From Polyangiaceae bacterium (GTDB lineage: Bacteria > Myxococcota_A > Polyangia > Polyangiales > Polyangiaceae), in the NCBI GenBank assembly GCA_013361525.1, contig JABFXY010000220.1, positions 1 to 38,548 on the forward strand: a stretch of 38,548 nt of DNA, read 5' to 3'. The notes below the pieces were generated by a model that saw only the letters and a list, made by a program, of their open reading frames with translations, was not told the DNA's origin and searched no databases. The first letter of the stretch is position 1; each line of letters opens with the position of its first letter. Made by a program: the position numbers and the translations under genes. Positions 30,701 through 38,548 of this stretch are shown here, piece after piece.

Positions 30701-30854
30701 CGATCGCCCACGCGAACCTGACGGCGACATGCCGATAGAGCGCGGCGAAATATCCGACGCGGTCCTCCTCGACCATGGCTTTTGCGGTGATGTCGTCGAT
30801 GATCCTGATGACGTCGTGAATCGTCCGGGCTTCTGTCACGTTCGGGGCTTTCAT
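27729..30854 (-). CDS. DUF5995-like domain fused to FAD-dependent amine-oxidase-type oxidoreductase
   Basis: The start is ATG 30854, which overlaps the stop of the cyclase gene as ATGA; the frame is open further upstream but that is cyclase coding. The product has 1041 residues. Residues 1-230 match DUF5995: LDVVFFNRYLTAL, VIQHLLVGMNAHINFDL (111-120), FQKDFDRMNELLAS and FVDFSMEEARKFAWDNAL. After a linker, RRVVVLGAGQSAMTAAFQL (from 287) is a dinucleotide-binding fold, followed by the YQLGWRLGGKGATGRN segment seen in phytoene-desaturase and carotenoid-isomerase-like enzymes. The C-terminal NLYLAGDWTWCGLNCGAMESATMSG is the matching FAD signature. The substrate could be a polyene, lipid or amine; nothing decides it. 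Fusion of these two parts is unusual to me. Confidence 0.85.
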   Translation of the reverse strand: MKAPNVTEARTIHDVIRIIDDITAKAMVEEDRVGYFAALYRHVAVRFAWAIARKEFEHPALMENLDVVFFNRYLTALTSWKEHRSCARSWEVAFRVTDDPTLAVIQHLLVGMNAHINFDLGIATAEAVPRDELAAFQKDFDRMNELLASLVNGVLNDLSTVWPLLKLFNALFLRDVDKFVDFSMEEARKFAWDNALRVSRAGTIERPLIEHEIDIVTSDIGRPIADPPFPLSTLMAWVQHGEQGTVSQIIRDLLAGSGEPPPRALLDAVQAEAAPELVSERPARQRRRVVVLGAGQSAMTAAFQLTHPKNPRAKDYDVTVYQLGWRLGGKGATGRNADFSYRIEEHGLHNWFGFYDNCFRQIQDCYAELGRAPDEPLATWQQAFHPANQAVFTEEINGEHLFWVITNPPNKATPGTGALFLPLWEYALMAIEAIESLFKTTRHPRFMEVPPTEDERAALRAGQLLGAPDGGPTVGHDLLAAALHVGHMGKSSADPPAILPEHMNELQRLIAWAEHEVELAEVPAEKAAKHVACSILKAFMEWLWRCIEPVVWTDTDARRLWILANFGYAIVTGCLRCGVIEGGFDVINDQNFRPWLARFAIPDGGVMLDSPVVRAVYDSSFAYVDGDTTVPPGQKYPPKEAFEAGTALRGMVRATFTYKGSFGYRFAAGTADTCYAPMYLVMKKRGVAFRFFHQVVEVVHDENAPGRPIQRIRIIEQVAITDEQKARGGYDPLIEVKGLPCWPSTPRWDQIVGGDPGVNLECPPQGFRGVREIVLERGRDFDDVVLGISIAALPWICPAIIAASHRWQEATQKVKTVRTQALQLWLRRTSTEMGFPITGAPIASWDYDRTNSLNVWGDLTELLPFEGWPVDPYPLNLGYYTSPLPDTPVPPPDAPLPPCYDCEAQASAVRENAIRLLDSGMFIPWPRATHETAERRAFDWDLLVDLRSGVHVGPSRIDSQFFKANVALTERYVLSVPGSSQHRLQVHDDHEFTNLYLAGDWTWCGLNCGAMESATMSGMLCSNALSGFPARKDITGVDFGH

Positions 30855-33800
30855 GGGCAGAGGGCGCGCGCGAAGGTCGCATAATACCGCGCTCCGATCG
30901 ACTCGAAACGCTCGAGCGCCGAACGTGCCAGCCGCTCTTTCTGAGCGCTGGCCTGTTCCGTGGCGCTGCCCGCCAGTGCGAGGAGGAGCCTGCCTTCTTC
31001 GCACGACATGGATAGTCGTCGCGCAGACGAAAGACCGCGCTCCCATGCGAGCCGGCCTTCCTCGCTACGGCCTTGCAACACATGGAGACGACCGGCAAAG
31101 AGCTCCGCTGCGGGCTCCCCGATTGGGAACGATTTGGCGAAACCACGGAGCCATTTGCAGGCCTGTTTCGCGCGTTCTCCGTCGACCTTGTCCCGGCCGT
31201 GCTCGAACCAATGCAGATAACATTCCGCGACGGCCGAATACCCATCCAGCGAGATGTGGCCCGTGGGTCTGCCGCGCGCCTTTTCGAGCAGGGTGTAGGC
31301 CTTGTCGATGGCCGCCCGTGCCCCCGCGTCGTCGCCGCTCCGCAAGCGCGACAGTCCCAAAAAGCCGACGCAACTGATCTCCATGAGGCCGACGGTGTTG
31401 CGATCGAGCAGCGCGATCGAGCGCTCGAAGCGCTCCGTCGCATCCGGGAGGTCTCCTCGAACGAGCGCGACCCCGCCGAGCCACGCGGAACCCCATATCT
31501 CCTGCACGAAGCGATCGTTGCCGGTGCGCGTTGCGAGCAAATCGGATAGGACCCTTTCCGCGTCGTCGAACCGGCTCGCGAGGTATTCCGTCGTACCGAG
31601 CAGACCCATCGCGTCGCGTTTGCGGCCGATGTCGCCGAGCCGATCGAAGGTGGCAATGGCCGCCCGCTCGTCGAGCCGGACGCGGTCGAAGTCACCCGAC
31701 GCTGCGTTCTTCAGCGAGCGCTGATGTTTGAGCATCGCGCGGGCACGTGGGTTTTCGAGCTGATCGACGACGCCGGCTGCGAGCGTCTCGTATCGATTGG
31801 AGACGCCGCGCATCCCGACCAGGCTCGCGATGATCGACAAGACGGCGTACGCTTCCGCGAGCTCCTCCGACACACCCGCACGCTCGGCGACGTTCACCTG
31901 TCGCAAGGCGGCATAGATGCTCGGACCCTGCAAACCGCCGAGGTAATACACCTCGCTCAGGTTTTGATAGATGTGGACGGCGCTCCGGAGATTTGCCGCG
32001 ACGTCGCCGTGGGCGGGGGTCGTCGCGGACAATGGGCGGAATCGATTTCTGAATTGCCCACCCAGCTCGGCGAGGACGCCTTTTACGAGCGCGATTCCTT
32101 GTTTCGGAATGGGTCGATCGAAGACGCCGACGGCAGACTCCGCGGCTTCGGTGCTGCGCGGCAGATTGCCGAGCCTGTAATGGGCGCTCGCGAGCCGCCG
32201 TTGCCACTGCGCTCGTTTCGTCGGCTCGACGCCGGCCGGCGCGAGGTCCAGCGCGCGCTCGAGGAACACGGCGGTTTCACGGAATGCGCCGGCGCGCAAC
32301 GCGACCTCACCGGCGTGTCCGAGGTGGACGGCTGCTTCGCCGTTTGCGCCGGCACGCGTGTAATGGTGCGCGAGCAACGCGTGCCACGGCGATAGATCCG
32401 CCGCATATCGTCCTTCGAGGTATTGGGCGGCCGCTCTGTGCAACGAGCGGCGCTGCGCGAAGAGGAGCCGCTCGTAGATGACGTCGCGCACCAATGCGTG
32501 GCGGAACGAGCACCCATCGGGCCTGCGCGACAGGAACCCAGCGTCGACCAAGCGCTCGAGACCGGCGGTCTCGCCCTGCGGATTCGGTCCCCCTTCGCCG
32601 TGACGAAGCAGCGCGGCGAGCCCGTCCTCGTCGAAGGTCGCGCCGAGGACGCTCGCGACCTTCAGCAGCTGCTGGTCGCCCGCGTCGAGCCGATCGAGAC
32701 GGGCCGCGATGACGCCTTCGACGCTACCGGGCAACTCGAATGCGCTCTCGTCGAAGCGCGGCGCCAGCGAACATCGGCCGGCTTCGACCCGGATGTGTCC
32801 ACTCTCACGCAGCGCAGCCGTGAGCTGATCCGCGAGGAGCGGATGGCCCGCCGCGCGTGTGGAGACGAAATCCGAGAGCCGTTCCGGGAGGGCCGCGACG
32901 CCGAGTCGAGCGCGCACCAGATCGAGCGTCTCGTCGTCGCCGAGCGATTGCAGTGTGAAATGGACCGTCGAGGAAGCCGCCGCGAGCTCCTCGTATTCTT
33001 TCCCCAGCGAGCGCTCGCCGGGCGTCGATGGACGTCGCATGACCAACGCGAGCACGCCGAGCTGCTCTTGCCACAACCGGCGGAGCAGCGCCCACGACGC
33101 CGAATCGATCCAATCGGCGTCGTCGAGCAGGATGACCGTCGAGGATCTGCCGAGTAGAAGTGCCAAGAGGCGCACGCACGTCTCGCGTGTGTTGTCGGCG
33201 CGAACCTCGTCGCTGATCCACCGCGTCAGCTCCGTCTCGGGAAAACGCGTCTGCAACAACGTATTGAGGAGCGGCAATCTGCCGTCCGCCTCGATGGCCG
33301 GATCCACCGCGCGAGCCCGCTCCGCGACGCGCTCTTCCAGGGTGCTCGTCGCGGTGTCGTCGGCGAGATCGAAGAGCGAATAGAAGATGGTTCGCCAGCA
33401 GCGCAGGGGTGTGTCGCGTTCGACGGTGTCGCCGGCGCTCGTGAAGACGCGCATGCCGGAGGCGCGTGCGCGCGCGACGATCTCGCGCGCGAGTCGCGTC
33501 TTGCCCATACCGGCTTGTCCCTCGATGACGCAGACACGCGCAGGCTCGGAGCCGGCGCGTGGTAAAAGCGCGTCGACCTCGCGAAGCTCCGTCTCTCGAC
33601 CGACGAGCCGCGTGCTCGACGGCTCCTCGTCGAGGTCTTTGACTTCTTTGCGACCGATCAACCGGTGAACCGGGATCGTTCGATTCTTCCCCTTGATCGC
33701 GATCTGTCCGATGGAGTCGAAGCGGAAGCCGTTCGCGCCGACGGCGAGCTCGCGCGTCGCGAGGACCTCGCCGCGGTCCGCCCGCTGCATGAGCCGAGCT

Positions 33801-34894
33801 GCGAGGTTTACGTCGTCCCCCATGACGGCATAACAGCGGCGTGCATCCGCGCCGACGATGCCGGTCCACGCGCGGCCATACGAAAGCCCGATCCGGAGGG
33901 GCCCCGAAGCGAGCGCGCTAGGAGGGCGCGACAGCTCCATCGCGACGGATGCGGCGACGCGTGGCGCATCCGGCACGGCGGTGGGAGCGCCGACGGTGCC
34001 ATAGAAGTAGCTGCCTTTGTCGCCGATCGAGAGCTGGAGCAGCGAGCCCTCGCTGCGGTGGAGCGTGCGCTGAGCCCAGCGAACGAGCGCATCGAGGCGC
34101 GTCGGTGCTGCGTCGTCGCTGTCGTAATCGATGTCGTCGAATGCGGCGAAGAGCGGAACCACGGCGCGCAGCTCGGCAATCGCTCCCGGACGCTCGATCT
34201 GCCCGAGGAGGGCGCGCGGAATCCAGCCGAGATGGCGCCGCTCGTCGACGCGCGCCGGAAGCCCGGGCCACGATGTCTCCTCGGGGGGATCGAGCTGGCC
34301 GCGCACGGCAAAATACGCCTCGCCGGGTGCATCGACACGGCGGCCCGTCGTCTGTGTCGCGCGCGCGGGCGCGAGCACCTCGCTCGACACGATGATTTCG
34401 CCCGGCCTCGCAGCACGCTCCGCGCGCGCCATGCGCACCAACGTGGCCCCCGCGAGGGTGTCGATCTGCAAGATGTCCGGATCTCCGACGAGCATCCGCC
34501 GCGCCGGCCCCGCGGCGATTCCGACCTTCAGCGACGGATCGCCGAACGAGACCTCTGCGTCGAGCGACGCCTGCATCGCGAGCGCGCATGCGAGCGCGCG
34601 GCGAGCACCGACGTACCGCCGATCCTCCACATGAGGCTCGTCGTCGAACCAGCAGGTGATCGAATCGCCGGCGAAGCTGACGACCGTGCCGAGGTGGCGC
34701 TGGACGATCTGGACCAGGCTCGCGAGAACCGGGTTGATGCGCTCGAGCAATGCCTCCGGCGCGCGACGCGGGCCGAGCTCGTCGGACAGTTGCGAAGCGA
34801 GCGCCGAAAAGCCGGATACATCCGCGAAAAGCGCCGCTCCGTGGCACCTCGTCGGAAGGTCCGTCCCCTCGAGGAGGGAGCGGCGACGGTCCAT
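30851..34894 (-). CDS. Soluble adenylyl cyclase-like protein: two cyclase domains, P-loop ATPase, helical repeats
   Basis: ATG 34894 gives 1347 residues; GTG 34915 would add seven. Domain C1 (about 20-195) has the two metal Asp: FADVSGFS (Asp25) and FAGDSITCWF (Asp77). Domain C2 (about 245-410) keeps the Asn and Arg needed for catalysis in VMGDDVNLAARLM (Asn363, Arg367), so C1 plus C2 should form one complete active site. Next come Walker A GQAGMGKTRL (Lys465) and Walker B ILLDDADWID (588-597) of an AAA/NACHT-like ATPase, then about 700 residues of TPR-like helical repeats. This order is that of mammalian soluble adenylyl cyclase and of many bacterial cyclase-ATPase-TPR proteins. Residues that set base choice are not the canonical ones. 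It is translationally coupled to the oxidoreductase fusion and divergent from a cyclic-nucleotide-binding kinase. Confidence 0.9.
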   Translation of the reverse strand: MDRRRSLLEGTDLPTRCHGAALFADVSGFSALASQLSDELGPRRAPEALLERINPVLASLVQIVQRHLGTVVSFAGDSITCWFDDEPHVEDRRYVGARRALACALAMQASLDAEVSFGDPSLKVGIAAGPARRMLVGDPDILQIDTLAGATLVRMARAERAARPGEIIVSSEVLAPARATQTTGRRVDAPGEAYFAVRGQLDPPEETSWPGLPARVDERRHLGWIPRALLGQIERPGAIAELRAVVPLFAAFDDIDYDSDDAAPTRLDALVRWAQRTLHRSEGSLLQLSIGDKGSYFYGTVGAPTAVPDAPRVAASVAMELSRPPSALASGPLRIGLSYGRAWTGIVGADARRCYAVMGDDVNLAARLMQRADRGEVLATRELAVGANGFRFDSIGQIAIKGKNRTIPVHRLIGRKEVKDLDEEPSSTRLVGRETELREVDALLPRAGSEPARVCVIEGQAGMGKTRLAREIVARARASGMRVFTSAGDTVERDTPLRCWRTIFYSLFDLADDTATSTLEERVAERARAVDPAIEADGRLPLLNTLLQTRFPETELTRWISDEVRADNTRETCVRLLALLLGRSSTVILLDDADWIDSASWALLRRLWQEQLGVLALVMRRPSTPGERSLGKEYEELAAASSTVHFTLQSLGDDETLDLVRARLGVAALPERLSDFVSTRAAGHPLLADQLTAALRESGHIRVEAGRCSLAPRFDESAFELPGSVEGVIAARLDRLDAGDQQLLKVASVLGATFDEDGLAALLRHGEGGPNPQGETAGLERLVDAGFLSRRPDGCSFRHALVRDVIYERLLFAQRRSLHRAAAQYLEGRYAADLSPWHALLAHHYTRAGANGEAAVHLGHAGEVALRAGAFRETAVFLERALDLAPAGVEPTKRAQWQRRLASAHYRLGNLPRSTEAAESAVGVFDRPIPKQGIALVKGVLAELGGQFRNRFRPLSATTPAHGDVAANLRSAVHIYQNLSEVYYLGGLQGPSIYAALRQVNVAERAGVSEELAEAYAVLSIIASLVGMRGVSNRYETLAAGVVDQLENPRARAMLKHQRSLKNAASGDFDRVRLDERAAIATFDRLGDIGRKRDAMGLLGTTEYLASRFDDAERVLSDLLATRTGNDRFVQEIWGSAWLGGVALVRGDLPDATERFERSIALLDRNTVGLMEISCVGFLGLSRLRSGDDAGARAAIDKAYTLLEKARGRPTGHISLDGYSAVAECYLHWFEHGRDKVDGERAKQACKWLRGFAKSFPIGEPAAELFAGRLHVLQGRSEEGRLAWERGLSSARRLSMSCEEGRLLLALAGSATEQASAQKERLARSALERFESIGARYYATFARALCP

Positions 34895-34988
34895 CGGGAT
34901 ATGTGAACCAATCACGATCTCAGATTCCCGATCACGTGGTGTTGCTCCAATGTCCTCTTCGGTCGGATCAAGAGGAGGTGAGACTAAC

Positions 34989-35036
34989 TTGCCTCGGGCG
35001 TCTTGCGTCTACGAAGAGGCCTTTCGTGCTACGTAA
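34989..35036 (+). CDS. Possible 15-codon leader ORF before the kinase
   Basis: AGGAGGTGA at 34973-34981 is a nine-base match to the anti-Shine-Dalgarno sequence, by far the best in the window. The first usable start is TTG 34989, and this frame stops at TAA 35034 after 15 codons, six nucleotides before the kinase GTG 35043 in the same frame. An inverted repeat CCTCTT-N10-AAGAGG (34954-34975) overlaps the binding site and could hide it. It may be a regulatory leader peptide or the remains of a longer N-terminus. Confidence 0.35.
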   Translation: MPRASCVYEEAFRAT

Positions 35037-35042
35037 CGGGAG

Positions 35043-36491
<1,449 letters not shown>

Positions 36492-36497
36492 GCGCGC

Positions 36498-36522
36498 GAT
36501 CGGGGGCGCGCCGATCAGTTTT
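36498..36522 (+). terminator. Intrinsic terminator after the kinase gene
   Basis: GATCGG (36498-36503) and CCGATC (36511-36516) form a stem with a 7-nt loop followed by AGTTTT. It starts seven nt after the kinase stop and overlaps the stop codon of the convergent lipoprotein gene. Confidence 0.6.
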
Positions 36523-37486
36523 GTCCGGTGTTGCTGGGAGGCGGAAAGTCGCCCGAGATGTCGCCGCTCGTGTCCGGGGGCGGTGCGAGCGTCGACTGTC
36601 CCGCGCCGACCACGATGATGCCGATGTCCTCGTCTCGGACGCTCTCGATTTGCGTTTTCGGATCGAACTCGGTCGTCTTCGACGGACCGAAGCCGTTCGA
36701 GGTAAAGACGTAGAACCTGCCTGCATAACGCGCGAAAGCCCACGCGTTGACGTTTTGGAGGCTCTTGAACGTGTGCACGGGCTTCAGCGAGAAGTCGCCG
36801 AGATCGATCTCGCTGAGCTGACGCTGCCAGGCGGCATAATGAAAGAGACGCCCGTCTCCGCCACCCGTGAGCTCGGCGCCGCCCGTGAGCTTGCCCGTCC
36901 TCGACACGTTCAATGATTGCGTCGAGATGGTCGCGAGCCCGAAAGCAGGGCTCAGCACGTAGAGCTGCTCCTGCGACGATCCGGGCGACACGGCGGTGAA
37001 CCCCATGCCGAGCTGCGGATTGCCGCTCGGGTGTGTGTACGGCATGGCCGGCATACAGGAAGCGTCGCGAACGTTGACCTTGAACAGCTCGCGGGAATCG
37101 TAAAAGACCCACGCCCAACCGCTGCGATCCACCGCCATCGATTGCGGTGTTGCGTACGTCTTGCACTGGAGCTTGCCGACCAACTTGTAGGCGGCGCGAC
37201 CGGGCTTGCGCGGATCGAACGAATAGAGCTGCTCGTCCTTCGAAACGAGGTAGACGAGCTTGCGCGCTTCGTCGTCGTCATTCGGCGCGGCGACGTCTTC
37301 CACCGGCGCAGGGCGCGGCAGGGGAGGGCCACCGAGCCGGTCGGTGTCCGCGGCCTCGTCTTCCTCCGTCTCCTCCTGGCGGACGCGCTTGTCGCGGTCG
37401 TCGTCGCTCGAGCACCCGGCGTGAGCGAGCACGAGGCCGAGCGCGACGAGGGCGGCCGTGCGCCACGAGCGTGCGTGAAGCGTCAT
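36515..37486 (-). CDS. Lipoprotein with beta-propeller-like domain
   Basis: ATG 37486 gives 323 residues with a lipoprotein signal (lipobox HAGC, Cys25); a longer frame to 37543 adds 19 residues that spoil the signal. An acidic spacer rich in Asp/Glu follows (about 27-75), then about 200 residues of strand-like repeats: LVYLVSKDEQLYSFDP, SMAVDRSGWAWVFYDS, ELFKVNVRD, YVLSPAFGLATIST. The pattern of one aromatic plus Asp per strand suggests a seven- or five-bladed propeller of the PQQ or NHL sort. The C-terminus is Pro/Ser-rich (APPPDTSGDISGDFPPP). Two Cys in the repeats may pair. No enzyme motif is seen; a surface binding or sensing role is possible. Confidence 0.75.
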   Translation of the reverse strand: MTLHARSWRTAALVALGLVLAHAGCSSDDDRDKRVRQEETEEDEAADTDRLGGPPLPRPAPVEDVAAPNDDDEARKLVYLVSKDEQLYSFDPRKPGRAAYKLVGKLQCKTYATPQSMAVDRSGWAWVFYDSRELFKVNVRDASCMPAMPYTHPSGNPQLGMGFTAVSPGSSQEQLYVLSPAFGLATISTQSLNVSRTGKLTGGAELTGGGDGRLFHYAAWQRQLSEIDLGDFSLKPVHTFKSLQNVNAWAFARYAGRFYVFTSNGFGPSKTTEFDPKTQIESVRDEDIGIIVVGAGQSTLAPPPDTSGDISGDFPPPSNTGQN

Positions 37487-37497
37487 CGGCGAGAGTG

Positions 37498-37519
37498 TAG
37501 CGCGCGGTTGCGCGCGCGC
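37498..37519. promoter_or_regulatory. Perfect 9-bp hairpin between two minus-strand genes
   Basis: TAGCGCGCG (37498-37506) and CGCGCGCTA (37511-37519) are perfect complements with a GTTG loop. It sits 12 nt upstream of the lipoprotein start and 34 nt after the previous gene's stop, so it may terminate the first transcript or control the second. No T-run follows. Confidence 0.45.
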
Positions 37520-37552
37520 TAAGGACGAGGGCGAGCGTCGCATCGGGCCGTT

Positions 37553-38410
37553 TCAGGCCGAGCTCACGCGCAGGCGCGCCGTCGAACGGATCGGGCGCAC
37601 GAGCGCCGGCTTCATGCTCGGCAAGCGGGCAATCAGCGGAACGACGCCGACGATGCTCGCAGCGACGACGGCCACGACGCCGATCGCGGCCGAGCGCGCC
37701 GCGCCCTCGCCCGCGAGCTGATGGATCGCGATCGCGACGAGCGCCCACATCGCTCCGAGCGCGAAGGGAACACCGTTCTTCAACAGGAACGCGAGTGTCG
37801 ACGCCACGGCCGTACCGACGGCGAGCAGCACCACCGCGAGGACCTCCGCATCGCGACCATCGGGGTGAAAGCCCACCGAGCTCAACGCCTGCGTCGCATT
37901 CGTCGCGAGCGCGATGAGCGTCCACCCCGCGAGCATTTCGAACGGGCCCGCCACGAGCCAGCGCTCCGCGCTCGACAGCACCACCGGATGTTGCTCCGTT
38001 CGCACCACGACCACCGCGAGGGCGATGCCGGCGCCGAGGAGCAGCGCGAGCGCCAGCGGAAGTCGATCCGCCTCGAGCGCGAGCATCCAGGACATGAGCA
38101 CTGCCATCGCCGCGAGCGTCCACCAACCCGTGCGCCGGAGCAGCGGGCTCTCTCGTCGCGGACGGCGAGCTTGATAGATCCCGTAGGCAATCAGAACGAA
38201 CGACAGGAGCGGGAACAGCGCAAACCCCGCCGCATCGAGCGACAAATAGGTCGGATACTTCCAGGTGAGCGAGGCGATGGAGCGCCTCGTGAGGCCGAAT
38301 TGCACAACGAGCGCGATCACGGAAAATGCGACGGCCGCGAGCAGGTTCAAAAAGGGTCGCCCGCGCCCCGCAGGCTGCAGCAGGCGCTCTCGCTCGGTAC
38401 GTGACGTCAT
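37553..38410 (-). CDS. Polytopic membrane protein, possibly TspO/MBR-related
   Basis: The 285-residue protein from ATG 38410 has about eight membrane helices (FLNLLAAVAFSVIALVVQFG onwards). The segment AERWLVAGPFEMLAGWTLIALATNATQALSSVG resembles the GW-x-AT-x-AN pattern of TspO/MBR-like and related membrane proteins, but the tryptophan-rich core is thinner than in true TspO. The tail ends in a basic stretch (KPALVRPIRSTARLRV). Function unknown; a TspO-like transporter or sensor is only a suggestion. A sigma54-like site lies about 20 bp before the start. Confidence 0.65.
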   Translation of the reverse strand: MTSRTERERLLQPAGRGRPFLNLLAAVAFSVIALVVQFGLTRRSIASLTWKYPTYLSLDAAGFALFPLLSFVLIAYGIYQARRPRRESPLLRRTGWWTLAAMAVLMSWMLALEADRLPLALALLLGAGIALAVVVVRTEQHPVVLSSAERWLVAGPFEMLAGWTLIALATNATQALSSVGFHPDGRDAEVLAVVLLAVGTAVASTLAFLLKNGVPFALGAMWALVAIAIHQLAGEGAARSAAIGVVAVVAASIVGVVPLIARLPSMKPALVRPIRSTARLRVSSA

Positions 38411-38429
38411 GTTCGGTCGATTGCGTTAT

Positions 38430-38445
38430 TGCATCGCTCGTACCA
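38430..38445 (-). promoter_or_regulatory. Possible sigma54-like promoter
   Basis: TGGTACGAGCGATGCA matches TGGCACG-N4-TTGCW at ten of twelve fixed positions with correct GG/GC spacing. The transcript would begin about ten bases before ATG 38410, leaving no room for a ribosome binding site, which lowers confidence. Confidence 0.4.
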
Positions 38446-38484
38446 AGGGATTGAGGGTTTGGCGGGGACGGTCGACGTGTGCCG

Positions 38485-38540
38485 GGTCTTGTGCGCCCAC
38501 GCGTCGCGCGCCCGGGGTCGTGCGCAGGTCTTGTGCGCCC
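38485..38540. repeat. 14-bp direct repeat at the window edge
   Basis: GGTCTTGTGCGCCC occurs at 38485-38498 and 38527-38540, with related GCGCGCCC and GGTCGTGCGC between. The array may continue outside the window. The minus frame across it is open from the right edge to TAA 38426 but looks non-coding. Confidence 0.5.
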
Positions 38541-38548
38541 GGCGTCAT

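Noticed and set aside
38426..38548. Minus-strand frame open from the right edge to TAA 38426
   Set aside because: Forty codons containing the 14-bp repeats and overlapping a promoter-like site; no protein family is visible. It could still be the tail of a gene outside the window.

Overview
The window is high-GC DNA with third-position GC bias and long antisense shadow frames. It looks like a chromosomal segment of a myxobacterium of the Polyangia type (Myxococcota). The clues are an AgmX/PglI-type C-terminal domain, lipoproteins with Gly/Ser-rich linkers and MopE-like Cys/Asp repeats, TSP3-OmpA proteins, several Hanks-type kinases, a short OPX protein paired with an outer-membrane beta-barrel, and sigma54-like promoters. 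I see no rRNA, tRNA, CRISPR array, prophage or intact insertion sequence.

Region 1 (1-6421), envelope: the end of an AgmX-like protein, a secreted coiled-coil-like protein, then a beta-barrel/OPX pair likely to export a polysaccharide. Convergent to these is a two-gene operon of a TSP3-repeat OmpA protein and a PPC-domain protein. Region 2 (6473-11896): maf, an overlapping GT39-type glycosyltransferase and a small conserved protein on the plus strand; on the minus strand a membrane-anchor protein, a flippase-like protein, a SMI1/KNR4-like protein and an RluD-type pseudouridine synthase. Region 3 (12102-19090): a large Cys-rich lipoprotein, a histone-deacetylase-like enzyme with an extra C-terminal domain, a MEDS histidine kinase with a single-domain response regulator, and a glycosyltransferase-like protein behind a sigma54-like promoter. 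A large imperfect palindrome lies at 14072-14167. Region 4 (19308-24181): a tightly packed penicillin acylase, methyltransferase and SDR operon, divergent from a lipoprotein hydrolase. Region 5 (24231-27698): a membrane Ser/Thr kinase, a small protein behind a well-formed sigma54-like promoter with an upstream palindrome, a tail-anchored DnaJ-like zinc protein and a GNAT.

Region 6 (27729-36491) is the most unusual part. A 1347-residue protein has the layout of soluble adenylyl cyclase: two cyclase domains, a P-loop ATPase and a helical repeat tail. Its stop codon overlaps the start of a 1041-residue fusion of a DUF5995-like domain with an FAD-dependent oxidoreductase of the phytoene-desaturase type. 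Divergent from both is a Ser/Thr kinase that ends in a cyclic-nucleotide-binding domain, an arrangement like a one-chain PKG. I infer a cyclic-nucleotide circuit in which the cyclase makes the ligand for the neighbouring kinase. The ligand (cAMP or cGMP), the kinase substrates and the oxidoreductase substrate cannot be read from sequence. Region 7 (36498-38548) has a terminator, a beta-propeller-like lipoprotein and a polytopic membrane protein with a possible sigma54 promoter.

All family calls are from reading motifs by eye. Start codons are chosen from ribosome binding sites, signal peptides and overlaps, and several remain uncertain, as noted.
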